Positions 18,782-29,853 are shown, numbered from the stretch's first letter. The stretch is 64,000 nucleotides of DNA from Caulobacter sp. (GCA_017745235.1 JAGHZU010000010.1:1-64000); one strand, 5' to 3'. The notes: generated from the letters alone by a model not told the origin. Program-made: numbers and translations.

Positions 18782-20475
18782 CCGATCAGGGCCTTGGCCG
18801 CCGCGCGGGCGGCCTCGGTAACCTCCGCGCCTGAAAGCATGCGGGCGATCTCTTCCTGGCGCTGGGCTGGCGACAACGGCTCGACCTTGGTGCGGGTCGA
18901 GGTGTCGTCGCCCGACTTGGAAATCCGCCAGTGGGCGTCGCCTCGAGCCGCCACCTGAGCCGAGTGGGTCACCACCAGCACCTGCGCATTGGTCGCCAGG
19001 CGTTTGAGGCGCAGGCCCACGGCGTCGGCCACCGCGCCGCCGACGCCTTGGTCGACTTCGTCGAAGATCATCAACGGCTGCGGCCCCTCGCCTCGTCCGG
19101 CCAGGGCGGCCTTCAGCGCCAGGGCGAAGCGAGCCAGTTCGCCGCCTGAGGCGATGGCCTCCATCGGCCCAAATGGCGCACCGGGATTGGTCGAGATTTC
19201 GAAGGCCACACGGTCCAGGCCGGTAGGACCGGCGCGGTCCTCGTCCAGCGTTTCGATGGCGACACGGAACTTGGCCTTTTCCAGCTTCAACGGCGCCAGT
19301 TCGGCCTCGACAGCCGCAGCCAGGCGATCCCCGGCGGCGCGGCGCTCGGCCGACAGGGCCTGAGCCGCATACAGATAGGCCTCCCGGGCTTCGGCAGCTT
19401 CTTCCTCGGCCGCCTTGAGCGCCTCGCCCGAGGTCTCGATGGCCTGAAGCTGGGCGGCGAACTCCGCCCGCTTGTCCGGCAGCAGTTCGACGGCGACGTT
19501 CAGCTTGCGGGCCATGCCGCGCAGGGCGAACAGGCGCTCCTCGGCCTTCTCCAGGCGGTCAGGTTCGAACTCGAAGGCTTCGGCGGCGGCGTCGATCGCA
19601 GCGACCGCCTCCTGCGCTTCGACCAAGGCGCGGTCCACGGCTTCACACGCTGCGACCAGGCGGGTGACGGCTGGCCCGTCGGCGGGAGCTCCGGCCTGAA
19701 TCGCCCGATCACGGGCGCGCTCCAAGGCCCGAAACGCGCCTGCCAGCTTTCCGGACAAGGCATCCCCGCCCAGTGCGTCGGACGCGGCGGAAATATCGGC
19801 CAAGGCCTTCTCGGCCGAGCCCAGCAGCGCACGCTCCTCCGCCAGGGCCGTCTCCTCGCCTTCGCGGGGATCCAGGCGGTCCAGCTCTGACAGGCGAAGA
19901 GTCAGTTCCTCGGTCTCGGCGGCGGCGCGATCGGCCAGGTCGCGCAAGGCCGTGGCCTTTTCGCGGGCGGCGCGCCACGCGCTCCAGGCCGAGGCCACGG
20001 CCCCGACGCTGACGGCCCCGAAGGCGTCCAGAAGATTGCGATGGGTGCGAGGGTCCAGCAGACCCACGGTCTCGTGCTGGCCATGCACTTCCAGCAGCAA
20101 AGCGCCCAGGTCCTTGAGCACGCCCACGCTGGTGGCCTGGTCGTTGACGAAGGCGCGCGAGCGGCCGTCGGGCGACAACTGCCGCCGCAGGACCAGGTCC
20201 TCGTCGCGGCTATAGTCCAGGCCCTTGTCGTCCAGATAGGCGAAGGCGGCGTGATCGGCTGGCAGGGCGAAGATGGCGGTGGCGCTGGCATGCCCCGCGG
20301 CTCCGCGCCGCACCAGACCCGCGTCGGCGCGCGCGCCTGTGGCCAGGCCCAGGGCGTCCAGGATGATCGACTTGCCGGCCCCGGTTTCGCCGGTGAGCGC
20401 GGTTAGGCCCGGACCGATCGCCAGATCCAGGCTTTCGATGAGCACGACGTCGCGGATGGAGAGGCCGATCAGCAT
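18778..20475 (-). CDS. recN: DNA repair protein RecN
   Basis: 565-residue SMC-like ATPase in double-strand break repair. Walker A GETGAGKS is at residues 29-36, followed by long coiled-coil arms (about 160-370). The ABC signature IASGGELARFALALK and Walker B LMIFDEVDQGVGG are near residues 440-480, with a His-loop VVTHSAQVA. Length is typical. A LexA-like box lies 37 nt before the start. It is convergent with the acyltransferase gene, sharing CTAG. Confidence 0.96.
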   Translation of the reverse strand: MLIGLSIRDVVLIESLDLAIGPGLTALTGETGAGKSIILDALGLATGARADAGLVRRGAAGHASATAIFALPADHAAFAYLDDKGLDYSRDEDLVLRRQLSPDGRSRAFVNDQATSVGVLKDLGALLLEVHGQHETVGLLDPRTHRNLLDAFGAVSVGAVASAWSAWRAAREKATALRDLADRAAAETEELTLRLSELDRLDPREGEETALAEERALLGSAEKALADISAASDALGGDALSGKLAGAFRALERARDRAIQAGAPADGPAVTRLVAACEAVDRALVEAQEAVAAIDAAAEAFEFEPDRLEKAEERLFALRGMARKLNVAVELLPDKRAEFAAQLQAIETSGEALKAAEEEAAEAREAYLYAAQALSAERRAAGDRLAAAVEAELAPLKLEKAKFRVAIETLDEDRAGPTGLDRVAFEISTNPGAPFGPMEAIASGGELARFALALKAALAGRGEGPQPLMIFDEVDQGVGGAVADAVGLRLKRLATNAQVLVVTHSAQVAARGDAHWRISKSGDDTSTRTKVEPLSPAQRQEEIARMLSGAEVTEAARAAAKALIG

Positions 20476-20511
20476 GGCCGAGAGGATCGCCGGGAATCAG
20501 GGTTTTTCAAA

Positions 20512-20526
20512 GAACGTTTCGAAAAC
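20512..20526 (-). promoter_or_regulatory. LexA-like SOS box upstream of recN
   Basis: On the minus strand it reads GTTT-N7-GTTC, one mismatch from the alphaproteobacterial LexA site GTTC-N7-GTTC. It lies 37-51 nt upstream of the recN ATG. RecN is a classic SOS gene, which supports the reading; the mismatch and shortness limit confidence. Confidence 0.45.
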
Positions 20527-20558
20527 AAAGGGCCGATCCTAGTAGGATCGGCCCCTTT
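20527..20558 (-). terminator. Rho-independent terminator after bamD
   Basis: 11-bp perfect stem (20530-20540 with 20544-20554, GGGCCGATCCT/AGGATCGGCCC). On the minus strand it is followed by TTTGTTTTC. It directly follows the bamD stop and separates bamD from recN. Confidence 0.88.
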
Positions 20559-20561
20559 CGA

Positions 20562-21482
20562 TTACATTCCGAGGATGCCCTTGATGCCGCCCTTCTTGGA
20601 CTTGGCCTCTCCGGGCGGAGCCAGGGTGGCGTCCTTGTCCTGGGTCAGGCGATCCAGGAAGTTGCGCTTGTTGCCGGCTTTCAGCGGTTCCACCGCCGGC
20701 TTGAGACCGTTGTTGTTCAACAGCTTGTAGGCTTCGGCGTACCAGGGGTCGCCGGGGAAGTTGTAACCCAGCACCGCCCCGTTGCGCTTGGCCTCTTCGG
20801 TCAGGCCCAGGGTGAGATAAGCCTCGACCAGACGGTACAGGGCCTCTGGCGTGTGCGAGGTGGTCTGGTGGCGGTCGACCACGGTCCGGAAACGCCCCAC
20901 CGCAGCCAGGGTCTGGCCATTGCGCAGGTAGTAGCGGCCAATGGTCATTTCCTTGCCGGCCAACTGGTCGTTGACCATGTCGATCTTCAGGCGGGCGTCC
21001 TGGGCGTATTCCGAGTTCGGATAGCGCTGGACCACGTCGCGCAGCGCGCCCAGGGCGGCCTCGGTGGCGGCCTGGTCGCGGTTCACGTCGACGATCTGTT
21101 CGAAGTAGCAGACGGCCTTGAGATAATAGGCGTACGAGGCCGACGGATTGCCCGGATACAGGCCGATGAAGCGATCGGCGTCCGAGATGGCCTCGTTGTA
21201 CTGGTTGCCCATGTAGTGGGCATAGCCGGTCATCAGGATCGAGCGGCGCGACCACTCCGAATAGGGATGCTGACGCTCGACTTCACGGAAGTAGTCGACG
21301 GCCTCATTCCAGTTGCCGCGGTCCAACCGGTTGGCGCCGGTCGCATAGAGCAGCTCCACGGGGCGCTCTTCGTAGGCCAGGGTGGGCTTCTTGGACTTGC
21401 CGGCGCAGGCGTTGACCGACAGCGCGACCAGCACGGCGGCGGTGACCGTAGCAGCCTGGCGTCCCGAGAAATTACGAAGCAC
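20562..21482 (-). CDS. bamD: Outer membrane protein assembly lipoprotein BamD
   Basis: 306-residue lipoprotein subunit of the BAM machine that inserts beta-barrel proteins. The signal ends in lipobox VNAC (Cys26). Five TPR-like repeats follow; RPVELLYATGANRLDRGNWNEAVDYF and QHPYSEWSRRSILMTGYAHY are characteristic of YfiO/BamD. The GTG at 21480-21482 was chosen because it puts the signal peptide at the N-terminus; the open frame extends to 21647 without signal-like sequence. The Lys/Gly-rich C-terminal tail is alphaproteobacterial. It lies downstream of lpxC, another outer-membrane gene. Confidence 0.94.
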   Translation of the reverse strand: MLRNFSGRQAATVTAAVLVALSVNACAGKSKKPTLAYEERPVELLYATGANRLDRGNWNEAVDYFREVERQHPYSEWSRRSILMTGYAHYMGNQYNEAISDADRFIGLYPGNPSASYAYYLKAVCYFEQIVDVNRDQAATEAALGALRDVVQRYPNSEYAQDARLKIDMVNDQLAGKEMTIGRYYLRNGQTLAAVGRFRTVVDRHQTTSHTPEALYRLVEAYLTLGLTEEAKRNGAVLGYNFPGDPWYAEAYKLLNNNGLKPAVEPLKAGNKRNFLDRLTQDKDATLAPPGEAKSKKGGIKGILGM

Positions 21483-21680
21483 GGACTTTTCACCCTCGAA
21501 GCAAACGTGCGCCCCTGCGCCGTGCAAGGCTTCTACACCACGCCGATGCGGGCGCAAATGGAAGCCGAGCCACGGAAGAGGACCACCCCGGTGCGTATTC
21601 CTCAAGGGAATCCGCTCAAGCGATACTGACACAGGCTTTTGGGCCAAATCAGGTCAAAAGTCGCGAAGGACCTAAACCTT

Positions 21681-22577
21681 TCAGACAGCCTCGGCCAGTT
21701 CCACCGAATAGGGACGCATGCGCCAGGCCGCAGGTTGCGCGATCAGGGCCCGGACGATGGCGTTGTTCAGACCATGACCGGCCAGCACGCCTTCGAAACG
21801 GCCGATGATCGGCGCGCCCAGCACATAAAGATCGCCCACCGCATCCAGCGCCTTGTGGCGCACGAACTCGTCGGGACGACGCAGGCCTTCGGGGTTCAGC
21901 ACGCGGTCGCCGTCGATGACCACGGCGTTCTCCATCGAGCCGCCACGGGCCAGGCCGATGGCGCGCAAGGCTTCGACGTCACGCACGAAGCCGAACGTAC
22001 GGCATTCCGACAGCTCGGCCCGGAACGTTTCCTCGTCGACGGCGAGGTCGACGCGCTGTCGACCAATGGCCTTGCTGGCGAAGGCGATCTCGAACGCAAC
22101 CTCGAAGCGGTCGGCCGGCGAAAGGCTGGCGGACTTGTCGCCCTCCTCCACCACGATCGTGTCGAGGATCTCGATATAGCGGCGCGCGGCTTCCTGCTTG
22201 CGGCGGCCCGCGCGATCCAGGATCTGCACGAAGGGCTCGGACGAACCGTCCATGATCGGCACTTCCGGACCGTCCAGTTCGACCACGCAGTTGTCGATGG
22301 CCAGGGCGGCCAAAGCGGCCATCAGGTGCTCGATGGTCGAGACGCGCACGTCGGCGGCGTTGCTGATGACGGTGCCAAGCTGGGTCTGGCAGACGGCTTC
22401 CGGCGTGACGGGCACGCGATTGTCGCGATCATGGACGTCGGTGCGCACGAAGACGACGCCGGCGTCGACCGGCGCGGGGCGCACGACGACGCGGACGTGC
22501 GAACCGGTGTGGAGACCCACCCCGGCGAAGATGACCGGTCCGGCGACCGTATGCTGAAAATATGCCGAAGCCGACAC
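21681..22577 (-). CDS. lpxC: UDP-3-O-acyl-N-acetylglucosamine deacetylase
   Basis: 298-residue zinc enzyme for the committed step of lipid A synthesis. Signature blocks are GVGLHTGSHV near the start, VSTIEHLMAALAAL (zinc His), VRHKALDAVGDLYVLG (zinc His and Asp) and AGHGLNNAIVRAL (catalytic His). It uses a GTG start at 22575-22577, giving MSASAYFQHTV. It lies on the same strand as bamD, 198 nt upstream of it. In Caulobacter lpxC commonly follows the ftsZ region. Confidence 0.96.
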   Translation of the reverse strand: MSASAYFQHTVAGPVIFAGVGLHTGSHVRVVVRPAPVDAGVVFVRTDVHDRDNRVPVTPEAVCQTQLGTVISNAADVRVSTIEHLMAALAALAIDNCVVELDGPEVPIMDGSSEPFVQILDRAGRRKQEAARRYIEILDTIVVEEGDKSASLSPADRFEVAFEIAFASKAIGRQRVDLAVDEETFRAELSECRTFGFVRDVEALRAIGLARGGSMENAVVIDGDRVLNPEGLRRPDEFVRHKALDAVGDLYVLGAPIIGRFEGVLAGHGLNNAIVRALIAQPAAWRMRPYSVELAEAV

Positions 22578-22682
22578 TTAAGACCCTTATCTAGACTTCA
22601 GACGGTTCTTCCGACCGCCTTTTGCGCCCCAGGTACCATTTAGGGACAATGCTGCGCCGCGACAAAGCAAGCCTTGTTTCGG

Positions 22683-22735
22683 ATTGTTACCTCTCTAAAA
22701 GTTTGTTTTTTATGATTTTTTCGTAACGCGAAACG
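22683..22735. other. AT-rich block between lpxC and S9 peptidase genes
   Basis: The 290-nt gap between these divergent genes contains a stretch with GTTTGTTTTTTATG and GATTTTTTCG that is strikingly A/T rich against the surrounding DNA. It probably holds the promoters of one or both genes. I see no gene and no clean operator in it. Confidence 0.5.
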
Positions 22736-22867
22736 TCATGATTCCGCCGCATTGCAAAGCTCGCGGAATCCGAGGGCAATTCCGTGCGCTCCGCCCTGGC
22801 TTCGCGGGCAGGTCATCGCTAGGCTCGCGCCGCTTTCTGGCGCCAAACGCCTCCAGGATACCTGCTG

Positions 22868-24946
<2,079 letters not shown>

Positions 24947-24955
24947 GCTGAAACC

Positions 24956-25696
24956 TCAGACGCGCCCGGTCGCCACCGCCCAGGTGAGCCGGGCGCGGAT
25001 TTCCAGCTCGCTCAGTTCGCGCCCGCCCGCTCGGGCCTTGGCCAGGGCGGCGGGCGCGGCGGCGGGGAACGCGTTCAGCGGCAAGTCCTTGAGCTCGGCT
25101 CGGGCCTTGCCCGCCGCTTCGATGATCCTGCCCCGCACCTCGCCCGGCGACCACGCCGTCGGCAACCGCTCCACGCCCGCGCGCTTCAGCCGCCAAAGTC
25201 CCGCCAGGCCGTAGGCCCGGGCAGCGTGCTTGACCGTATGCGGATCCGCCTTGTTATCCAGTCGCCAGGCCGCCAGCATCATCACCGCGCCCGCCGTGGC
25301 GTCGACATAGGCCAGGACCTGGGCTTCCGTCTCGAAGGGCGGCTCCAGATCGGCCAACCGGTCCTCGGCCATCTGGGCCAGGGCCTGGAGGGGGTAACCT
25401 GCCGCGACGACGGCCTCGACGGTCGGGTGCTTGCGGGGAACCTGGCCGGCCGCGACCTCCTCCATCGCCTCGCGCCACCAGGTCAGGCGGATTTCGCCCA
25501 TAAGGGCGTTGCTCACCCCGCCTGCGACCCGGGCCAGCTCATAGTTCAAGGCGTAGAGCGCGATCACGTCGGCCCTCGCCTTCGGATCGGCGATGAACCG
25601 GCTCGCCAGCCAGCGATCGGGGTCGACCCGGCGCACCAGGGCGTCGAGGTCGGTCTCCGGGCCGGCGTTGCGGTGGGCGATGTCGAGCGTCGTCAT
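24956..25696 (-). CDS. Squalene/phytoene synthase-like protein, NDUFAF6 type without Asp-rich motifs
   Basis: 246 residues with the trans-prenyl synthase fold: LTWWREAMEEV and YVDATAGAVMMLAAW are recognisable. Both DXXXD catalytic motifs are missing: the first region reads ALYALNYELARV and the second AYGLAGLWRLKRAGVERLP. It therefore resembles the NDUFAF6 (C8orf38) complex I assembly factors more than true squalene synthases. It lies near an NDUFAF3-like gene downstream of secF. A synthase activity is unlikely on this evidence; a role in respiratory complex assembly is inference. Confidence 0.82.
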   Translation of the reverse strand: MTTLDIAHRNAGPETDLDALVRRVDPDRWLASRFIADPKARADVIALYALNYELARVAGGVSNALMGEIRLTWWREAMEEVAAGQVPRKHPTVEAVVAAGYPLQALAQMAEDRLADLEPPFETEAQVLAYVDATAGAVMMLAAWRLDNKADPHTVKHAARAYGLAGLWRLKRAGVERLPTAWSPGEVRGRIIEAAGKARAELKDLPLNAFPAAAPAALAKARAGGRELSELEIRARLTWAVATGRV

Positions 25697-25726
25697 GGGC
25701 GCGGCTTATGCGCCGCATCGGCCAAA

Positions 25727-25758
25727 AGAAAAAGGCCCGCGACGGCGGCGCGGGCCTT
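25727..25758 (-). terminator. Rho-independent terminator after PuuD-like gene
   Basis: On the minus strand, GGCCCGCGCC...GCGGGCC is followed by TTTTTCTTTT. It ends transcription of the PuuD-like gene before the squalene-synthase-like gene, making the latter an independent unit. Confidence 0.85.
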
Positions 25759-25782
25759 CTGCATTCCCCTCTGTCCGGCCGA

Positions 25783-26397
25783 TCAGCCGAACAGGGTCTG
25801 GTACATGGTCATGCAGACCAGCATGGGGATGCTGAGCAGCGTGTTGATGCGCGAGAACAGCATGGCCATCTTGGCGGCCTTGGCTTTGGTGGCGTCGTCG
25901 GCCTCAACGATGCCCAGGGCCCGCTTCTGGTTGGGCCAGATCACGCCCCAGACGTTCAGGAACATGATCGTGGCCAGCCACATGCCCAGGCCGATGAACA
26001 CGAAGCCCATGTCCTGGCCGACCGTATAGCCGCCCCACAGGCCCAGCGTCGCCGCCTCGCCCAGATAACCTCGGCTGAAGGCCAGCACCACGCCCATGAC
26101 CCAGGTGGCCAGCGCCGCCCAGCGGAACCAGAACAGGGCCTCAGGCGCGATGTATTTGCTGACCGCAGGCTTCAGTTCGGCCGGAATCTGCGGCATCACG
26201 CGGATCTGCACGAAGTTGAAGTAGTACAGCAGGCCGATCCACAGGATGCCGAACAGCACGTGGAGCCAGCGGAAGACGGCCTGGAAATAGGCGTCGTCGA
26301 AGCCGTGCGGGCTGTGCCCGAAGCCGAACGCGATGACCAGCGCCAGGATGACGCTGACGATGATCGTATTGCGGAAGTTCGAAAGTAGCGCGGCCAT
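25783..26397 (-). CDS. PuuD/DUF989-like membrane protein with conserved histidines
   Basis: 204-residue membrane protein with about five helices. AVFRWLHVLFGILWIGLLYYFNFVQ carries a His in a helix and matches the membrane part of urate hydroxylase PuuD. The soluble C-terminal cytochrome-c-like domain of full PuuD is absent (no CxxCH). It may be a heme-binding redox membrane protein rather than a urate enzyme. Its ATG is at 26395-26397, with its own terminator downstream. Substrate cannot be assigned. Confidence 0.78.
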   Translation of the reverse strand: MAALLSNFRNTIIVSVILALVIAFGFGHSPHGFDDAYFQAVFRWLHVLFGILWIGLLYYFNFVQIRVMPQIPAELKPAVSKYIAPEALFWFRWAALATWVMGVVLAFSRGYLGEAATLGLWGGYTVGQDMGFVFIGLGMWLATIMFLNVWGVIWPNQKRALGIVEADDATKAKAAKMAMLFSRINTLLSIPMLVCMTMYQTLFG

Positions 26398-26467
26398 GCC
26401 GTCCCCCTGATGTCCCTACCCTGAGCAAAGGTATAGGGCGCCTTGCAGAGTCGGGAAACCGAAGCGC

Positions 26468-26824
26468 CTAGACGGCGATGAGCGCCGCCGCCAGCCGCCG
26501 GCCCTCGCTGGCCAGCACATTGTAGGTGCGGGCCGCAGCCTCGGTGCTCATGAATTCCAGCCCCACGCCTGCGGCCTTGAGGGCGTCGCGGACAGGGCGC
26601 GGCGGCAAGGCGTTGACCAGACCTCCGCCCAGCAGGACGAACTCGACCGCCCCGCCCGCCGCGAAGACTTCGGAGAAGTCCCCGGGCGTCAGGTCTGCCA
26701 GGGCCTTGGCGGACCAGTCGCGCGGCTGATCGTCGATGATCAGCAGCGAGCCCGGCCGCCATTCGCCAGAGACGCGGAAACCGCCGCCGCCCCAGGCGTC
26801 GATCGAAGGCGGTTGCCGCAGCAT
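26468..26824 (-). CDS. Mth938-like (NDUFAF3-type) protein
   Basis: 118-residue protein of the Mth938/DUF498 family: IDAWGGGGFRVSGEW, SLLIIDDQPRDW, EFVLLGGG and GVGLEFMSTEAAARTYNVLASEGRRLAAALI. The mitochondrial member NDUFAF3 assembles respiratory complex I, and linkage to secDF is known in alphaproteobacteria. The start ATG overlaps the final base of secF, so the two are translationally coupled. The bacterial function is not established. Confidence 0.9.
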   Translation of the reverse strand: MLRQPPSIDAWGGGGFRVSGEWRPGSLLIIDDQPRDWSAKALADLTPGDFSEVFAAGGAVEFVLLGGGLVNALPPRPVRDALKAAGVGLEFMSTEAAARTYNVLASEGRRLAAALIAV

Positions 26825-27771
26825 CAGGGACGCGTGCCCGGGCCGAGCTTGATGGCCTCAGGCTCTTCGTCGCCGCGCTTGGCGCCCCACACCAGGATCA
26901 GCGGCAGGGCGATGTAGATCGACGAATAGGTGCCGATCACGATGCCGAACGTCATGGTGAAGACCAGCGGGAACAACACCGGACCGCCGAAGAACATCGT
27001 CCCCCCCAGGGCCAGCAGGGCCGTGGTGCCAGTGATGATCGTCCGCGACAGACGCTCGTTTTCCGACAGGTCGATGATGTCGCGCAGCGGCGTGGTCTTG
27101 TACTTACGCAGGTTCTCCTTCAGTCGGTCGAAGGTGATGACCTTCTCGTTCATTGAGTAGCCGATCACCGTCAGCAGGGCCGCGATCGAGGTCATCGAGA
27201 ACTCGATGCGCAGCACCGACAGCAAGCCCAGCGTCAGGATGATGTCGTGGAACACGGCCACGACGGCGCCCAGGCCGAACTGCAGCTGGAAGCGGAACCA
27301 GATGTAGCCCAGCATCAGGATCAGGGCGATGCCCAGGGCCTTGAAACCCGAACCCAGCAGTTCGCCCGAAACCTTGGGACCAACTTCCGAACGATCCGAG
27401 ATCTTGGCGTCCGGCAGGGCTTGCGAGACCTTGGCGGTCATGCGGTCGGCGGCGAGGGCGGCCGACTCGCCCGGATTGGGCAGGAAGCGCACCATGGCGG
27501 CGTTGCCCGTGCCGAAGGCCTGGACCTGCGGGTCGTGCGCCCCGCCCTGCTCCAGGGTGCTGCGCAGCTTGGCCAGGTCGAGTTGCTGGGGCGTGGCGAC
27601 GCGGAAGGCGACGCCCCCCTTGAAGTCGATGCCCAGGTTCAGACCCTGGGTGAAGAACGAGACGCACGAACCCGCGATGAGCAGGGCCGAAATCGCGGCG
27701 GCGACCGGCGCCCACTTCACGAAGCGGAAGTGGGTGTGCCGGGGGATCAGGCGGATGAGGGGCCAAACCAT
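26824..27771 (-). CDS. secF: Protein translocase subunit SecF
   Basis: 315-residue RND-family membrane protein that with SecD uses the proton gradient to help Sec export. After the first helix comes the family motif GLNLGIDFKGGVAFRV, the periplasmic P4 domain, and five more helices. These include IGYSMNEKVITFDRLKENLRKY and the conserved Asn/Asp region. It starts 9 nt after the secD stop. Length is standard. Confidence 0.97.
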   Translation of the reverse strand: MVWPLIRLIPRHTHFRFVKWAPVAAAISALLIAGSCVSFFTQGLNLGIDFKGGVAFRVATPQQLDLAKLRSTLEQGGAHDPQVQAFGTGNAAMVRFLPNPGESAALAADRMTAKVSQALPDAKISDRSEVGPKVSGELLGSGFKALGIALILMLGYIWFRFQLQFGLGAVVAVFHDIILTLGLLSVLRIEFSMTSIAALLTVIGYSMNEKVITFDRLKENLRKYKTTPLRDIIDLSENERLSRTIITGTTALLALGGTMFFGGPVLFPLVFTMTFGIVIGTYSSIYIALPLILVWGAKRGDEEPEAIKLGPGTRP

Positions 27772-27780
27772 GACGGATAC

Positions 27781-29382
27781 CTAAGCGATCGGCAGCGCTT
27801 TCGGACGGGCGAGCTTGAACCACCATCCGATGAGCACTTGAGTGATGAGAATGGCCGTGAACAGCGAGGTGAACACGCCGATCGACAAGGTCCAGGCGAA
27901 GCCCTTGATCGGGCCGGAGCCGAACCCGAACATGATGGCGGCCGAGATCAGGCTGGTGATGTTGGCGTCCATGATCGAGACCAACGCCCGGCGGAAGCCG
28001 GTGTCGGCCGCCGACATGGGCGATCGTCCCGCCGCCGCCTCGTCGCGCATTCGCTCGTAGATCAGTACGTTAGCGTCCACGGCGACGGCCAGGGTCAGGA
28101 TCAGACCGGCGATACCGGGGAAGGTCAGCGTGGCCTGGGTCATCGACATGATGCCCACGATCAGCAGCACGTTCACGACCAGGGCCAGGGCCGCGAACAC
28201 CCCGAACAGGCCGTAGGCCAGGATGATGAAGACGAACATCGCCGCCGCGCCAATGGCCAGCGAGATGGCGCCGGCCTTGACGGCGTCGGCGCCCAGTTCG
28301 GCCCCGACGGTGCGTTGCTCTTCCAGGTTCAGCTTGGCCGGCAGAGCGCCCGAACGCAGCAGCAGGGCCAGCTCGTTGGCGCTTTCCGGCGTGAAGCCCC
28401 CGGTGATCTGGCCCGAACCGCCGGTGATGGCGCTCTGGATGGTCGGCGCAGAGATGTACTTGCCGTCCAGGATGATCGCGAAACGCTTGCCGATGTTACG
28501 GGCGGTGGCGTCGCCGAACTTGCGCGCGCCGGCGCCGCCGAAGCGGAACGCCACCACGGCGTTGCCGGTCTGGCCGTCGAATTGCTGGCTGGCGTCGACG
28601 AGGTCGTCGCCTGACACGAGCGCGCGCTTGGCCACGGCGATCGGCGGCATGCCCGGCTGGGCGCCCGGCAGCACCACCACGCCCGGAGGCACGCGGCCGG
28701 CGGCCATGTCTTCGGCGCTCACGCTGTCGTCGACCATCTGGAAGGTCAGCTTGGCGGTCTGGCCGATCACGGCCTGCAGACGGGCTGGGTCGCTTTCGCC
28801 AGCGGCCTGGATCACGATCCGGTTGCCGCCCTGGCGGGTGATGATCGGCTCCTTGGTGCCCAGGCTGTCGATACGGCGACGAATCGTCTCGATAGACTGG
28901 TCCACGGCCTTGGCGGCGTCGGCCTTGGCGGCCTCGGCCACGAAGGACAGCTCCAGGCGCTGGTCGTCCTTCTTGCTGATCGCCACGTCGCGGCCACCGA
29001 TCGCGCCCTGCAGGGGAGCGCCGATCGACTTGCGCAGCACGGCCAAAGCCTGGTCCACCTTGGTGGCGTCGGCGATGCGCACGCGCACCACGCCGCCCGA
29101 CTCGCCCAGTTCGCCGAAGCCGATCTGCTCGTTGCGCAACGTGGTGCGGACGTCCTCGACCATGTTGGTCAGACGTTCGGCGCGCAGCGCGTCGGTGTCG
29201 ACCTCATAGAGCAGGTAGGATCCGCCCTGCAGGTCGAGGCCCAGGTTCAGCTTCTGATGGGGAACCCAGCCGGGAAGCGCGTCGAGCGTCTTCTGCGGGA
29301 GCAGGTTCGGGAGCGAAAAGACGATGCCGAAAATCACCGACAGTATGACGACGGTGACTTTCCAGCGAGAAAGGGTCAGCAT
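27781..29382 (-). CDS. secD: Protein translocase subunit SecD
   Basis: 533-residue partner of SecF. The N-terminal helix is followed by LNLGLDLQGGSYLLYEV, the large periplasmic P1 domain (about 60-340), then five helices. VDANVLIYERMRDEAAAG is the hallmark of the fourth helix with its proton-relay Asp. Operon order is yajC-secD-secF-Mth938. The ATG at 29380-29382 gives MLTLSRWKVTVV. Confidence 0.97.
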   Translation of the reverse strand: MLTLSRWKVTVVILSVIFGIVFSLPNLLPQKTLDALPGWVPHQKLNLGLDLQGGSYLLYEVDTDALRAERLTNMVEDVRTTLRNEQIGFGELGESGGVVRVRIADATKVDQALAVLRKSIGAPLQGAIGGRDVAISKKDDQRLELSFVAEAAKADAAKAVDQSIETIRRRIDSLGTKEPIITRQGGNRIVIQAAGESDPARLQAVIGQTAKLTFQMVDDSVSAEDMAAGRVPPGVVVLPGAQPGMPPIAVAKRALVSGDDLVDASQQFDGQTGNAVVAFRFGGAGARKFGDATARNIGKRFAIILDGKYISAPTIQSAITGGSGQITGGFTPESANELALLLRSGALPAKLNLEEQRTVGAELGADAVKAGAISLAIGAAAMFVFIILAYGLFGVFAALALVVNVLLIVGIMSMTQATLTFPGIAGLILTLAVAVDANVLIYERMRDEAAAGRSPMSAADTGFRRALVSIMDANITSLISAAIMFGFGSGPIKGFAWTLSIGVFTSLFTAILITQVLIGWWFKLARPKALPIA

Positions 29383-29437
29383 GGATTACAAGCTCTGGGC
29401 GACGCCTTCGGCGCCTCTTGGTCAGGGCGAAGGGTGA

Positions 29438-29746
29438 TCAGCTCTTGGGATCGTTGGCCGGGGCCGGTTCGCCCTTGGCGCGGATGTCGGTGATCATGGC
29501 CTTGACCACCTTCACGGTCACGCCTTGGGCGATCTCGACGCCGACTTCGGTTTCCTCGACCCGCACGATCTTGCCCAACACGCCATTGGACAGCACGACA
29601 TTGTCGCCGCGCTTCATGGCGGCCAGAGCGGCCTGGTGTTCCTTGGCGCGCTTTTGCTGCGGGCGGATCATGAAGAAGTAGAACACGACGATCAGCATCA
29701 GCGGCAGGCCGAAAGCCTGGATCAGCGCGTTGGGGTCGGTAGGCAT
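29438..29746 (-). CDS. yajC: Preprotein translocase subunit YajC
   Basis: 102 residues with a single N-terminal helix (LPLMLIVVFYFFMIRPQQKRAKEHQ) containing the invariant FFMIRPQQKR. A small beta-rich cytoplasmic domain follows, with GDNVVLSNGVLGKIVRVEETE. It associates with SecDF. It is the first gene of the sec operon, 55 nt before secD. Confidence 0.96.
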   Translation of the reverse strand: MPTDPNALIQAFGLPLMLIVVFYFFMIRPQQKRAKEHQAALAAMKRGDNVVLSNGVLGKIVRVEETEVGVEIAQGVTVKVVKAMITDIRAKGEPAPANDPKS

Positions 29747-29853
29747 AGGTGTGCTCTCTGGGAAGGAGGGGGCGGCGCCCCGCCAAGTCGGCGGAAGCTA
29801 TGCGTTCACCTCCGGTTTTGCAATGACGGCTCTGGGACGCTAGGACGCAGGGC

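Noticed and set aside
24956-25696. Carotenoid or hopanoid synthase
   Set aside because: The Asp-rich motifs required for prenyl condensation are absent and no isoprenoid genes are nearby.
25783-26397. Full urate hydroxylase PuuD
   Set aside because: Lacks the cytochrome-c-like C-terminal domain and any purine-degradation neighbours, so only the membrane-part similarity is claimed.
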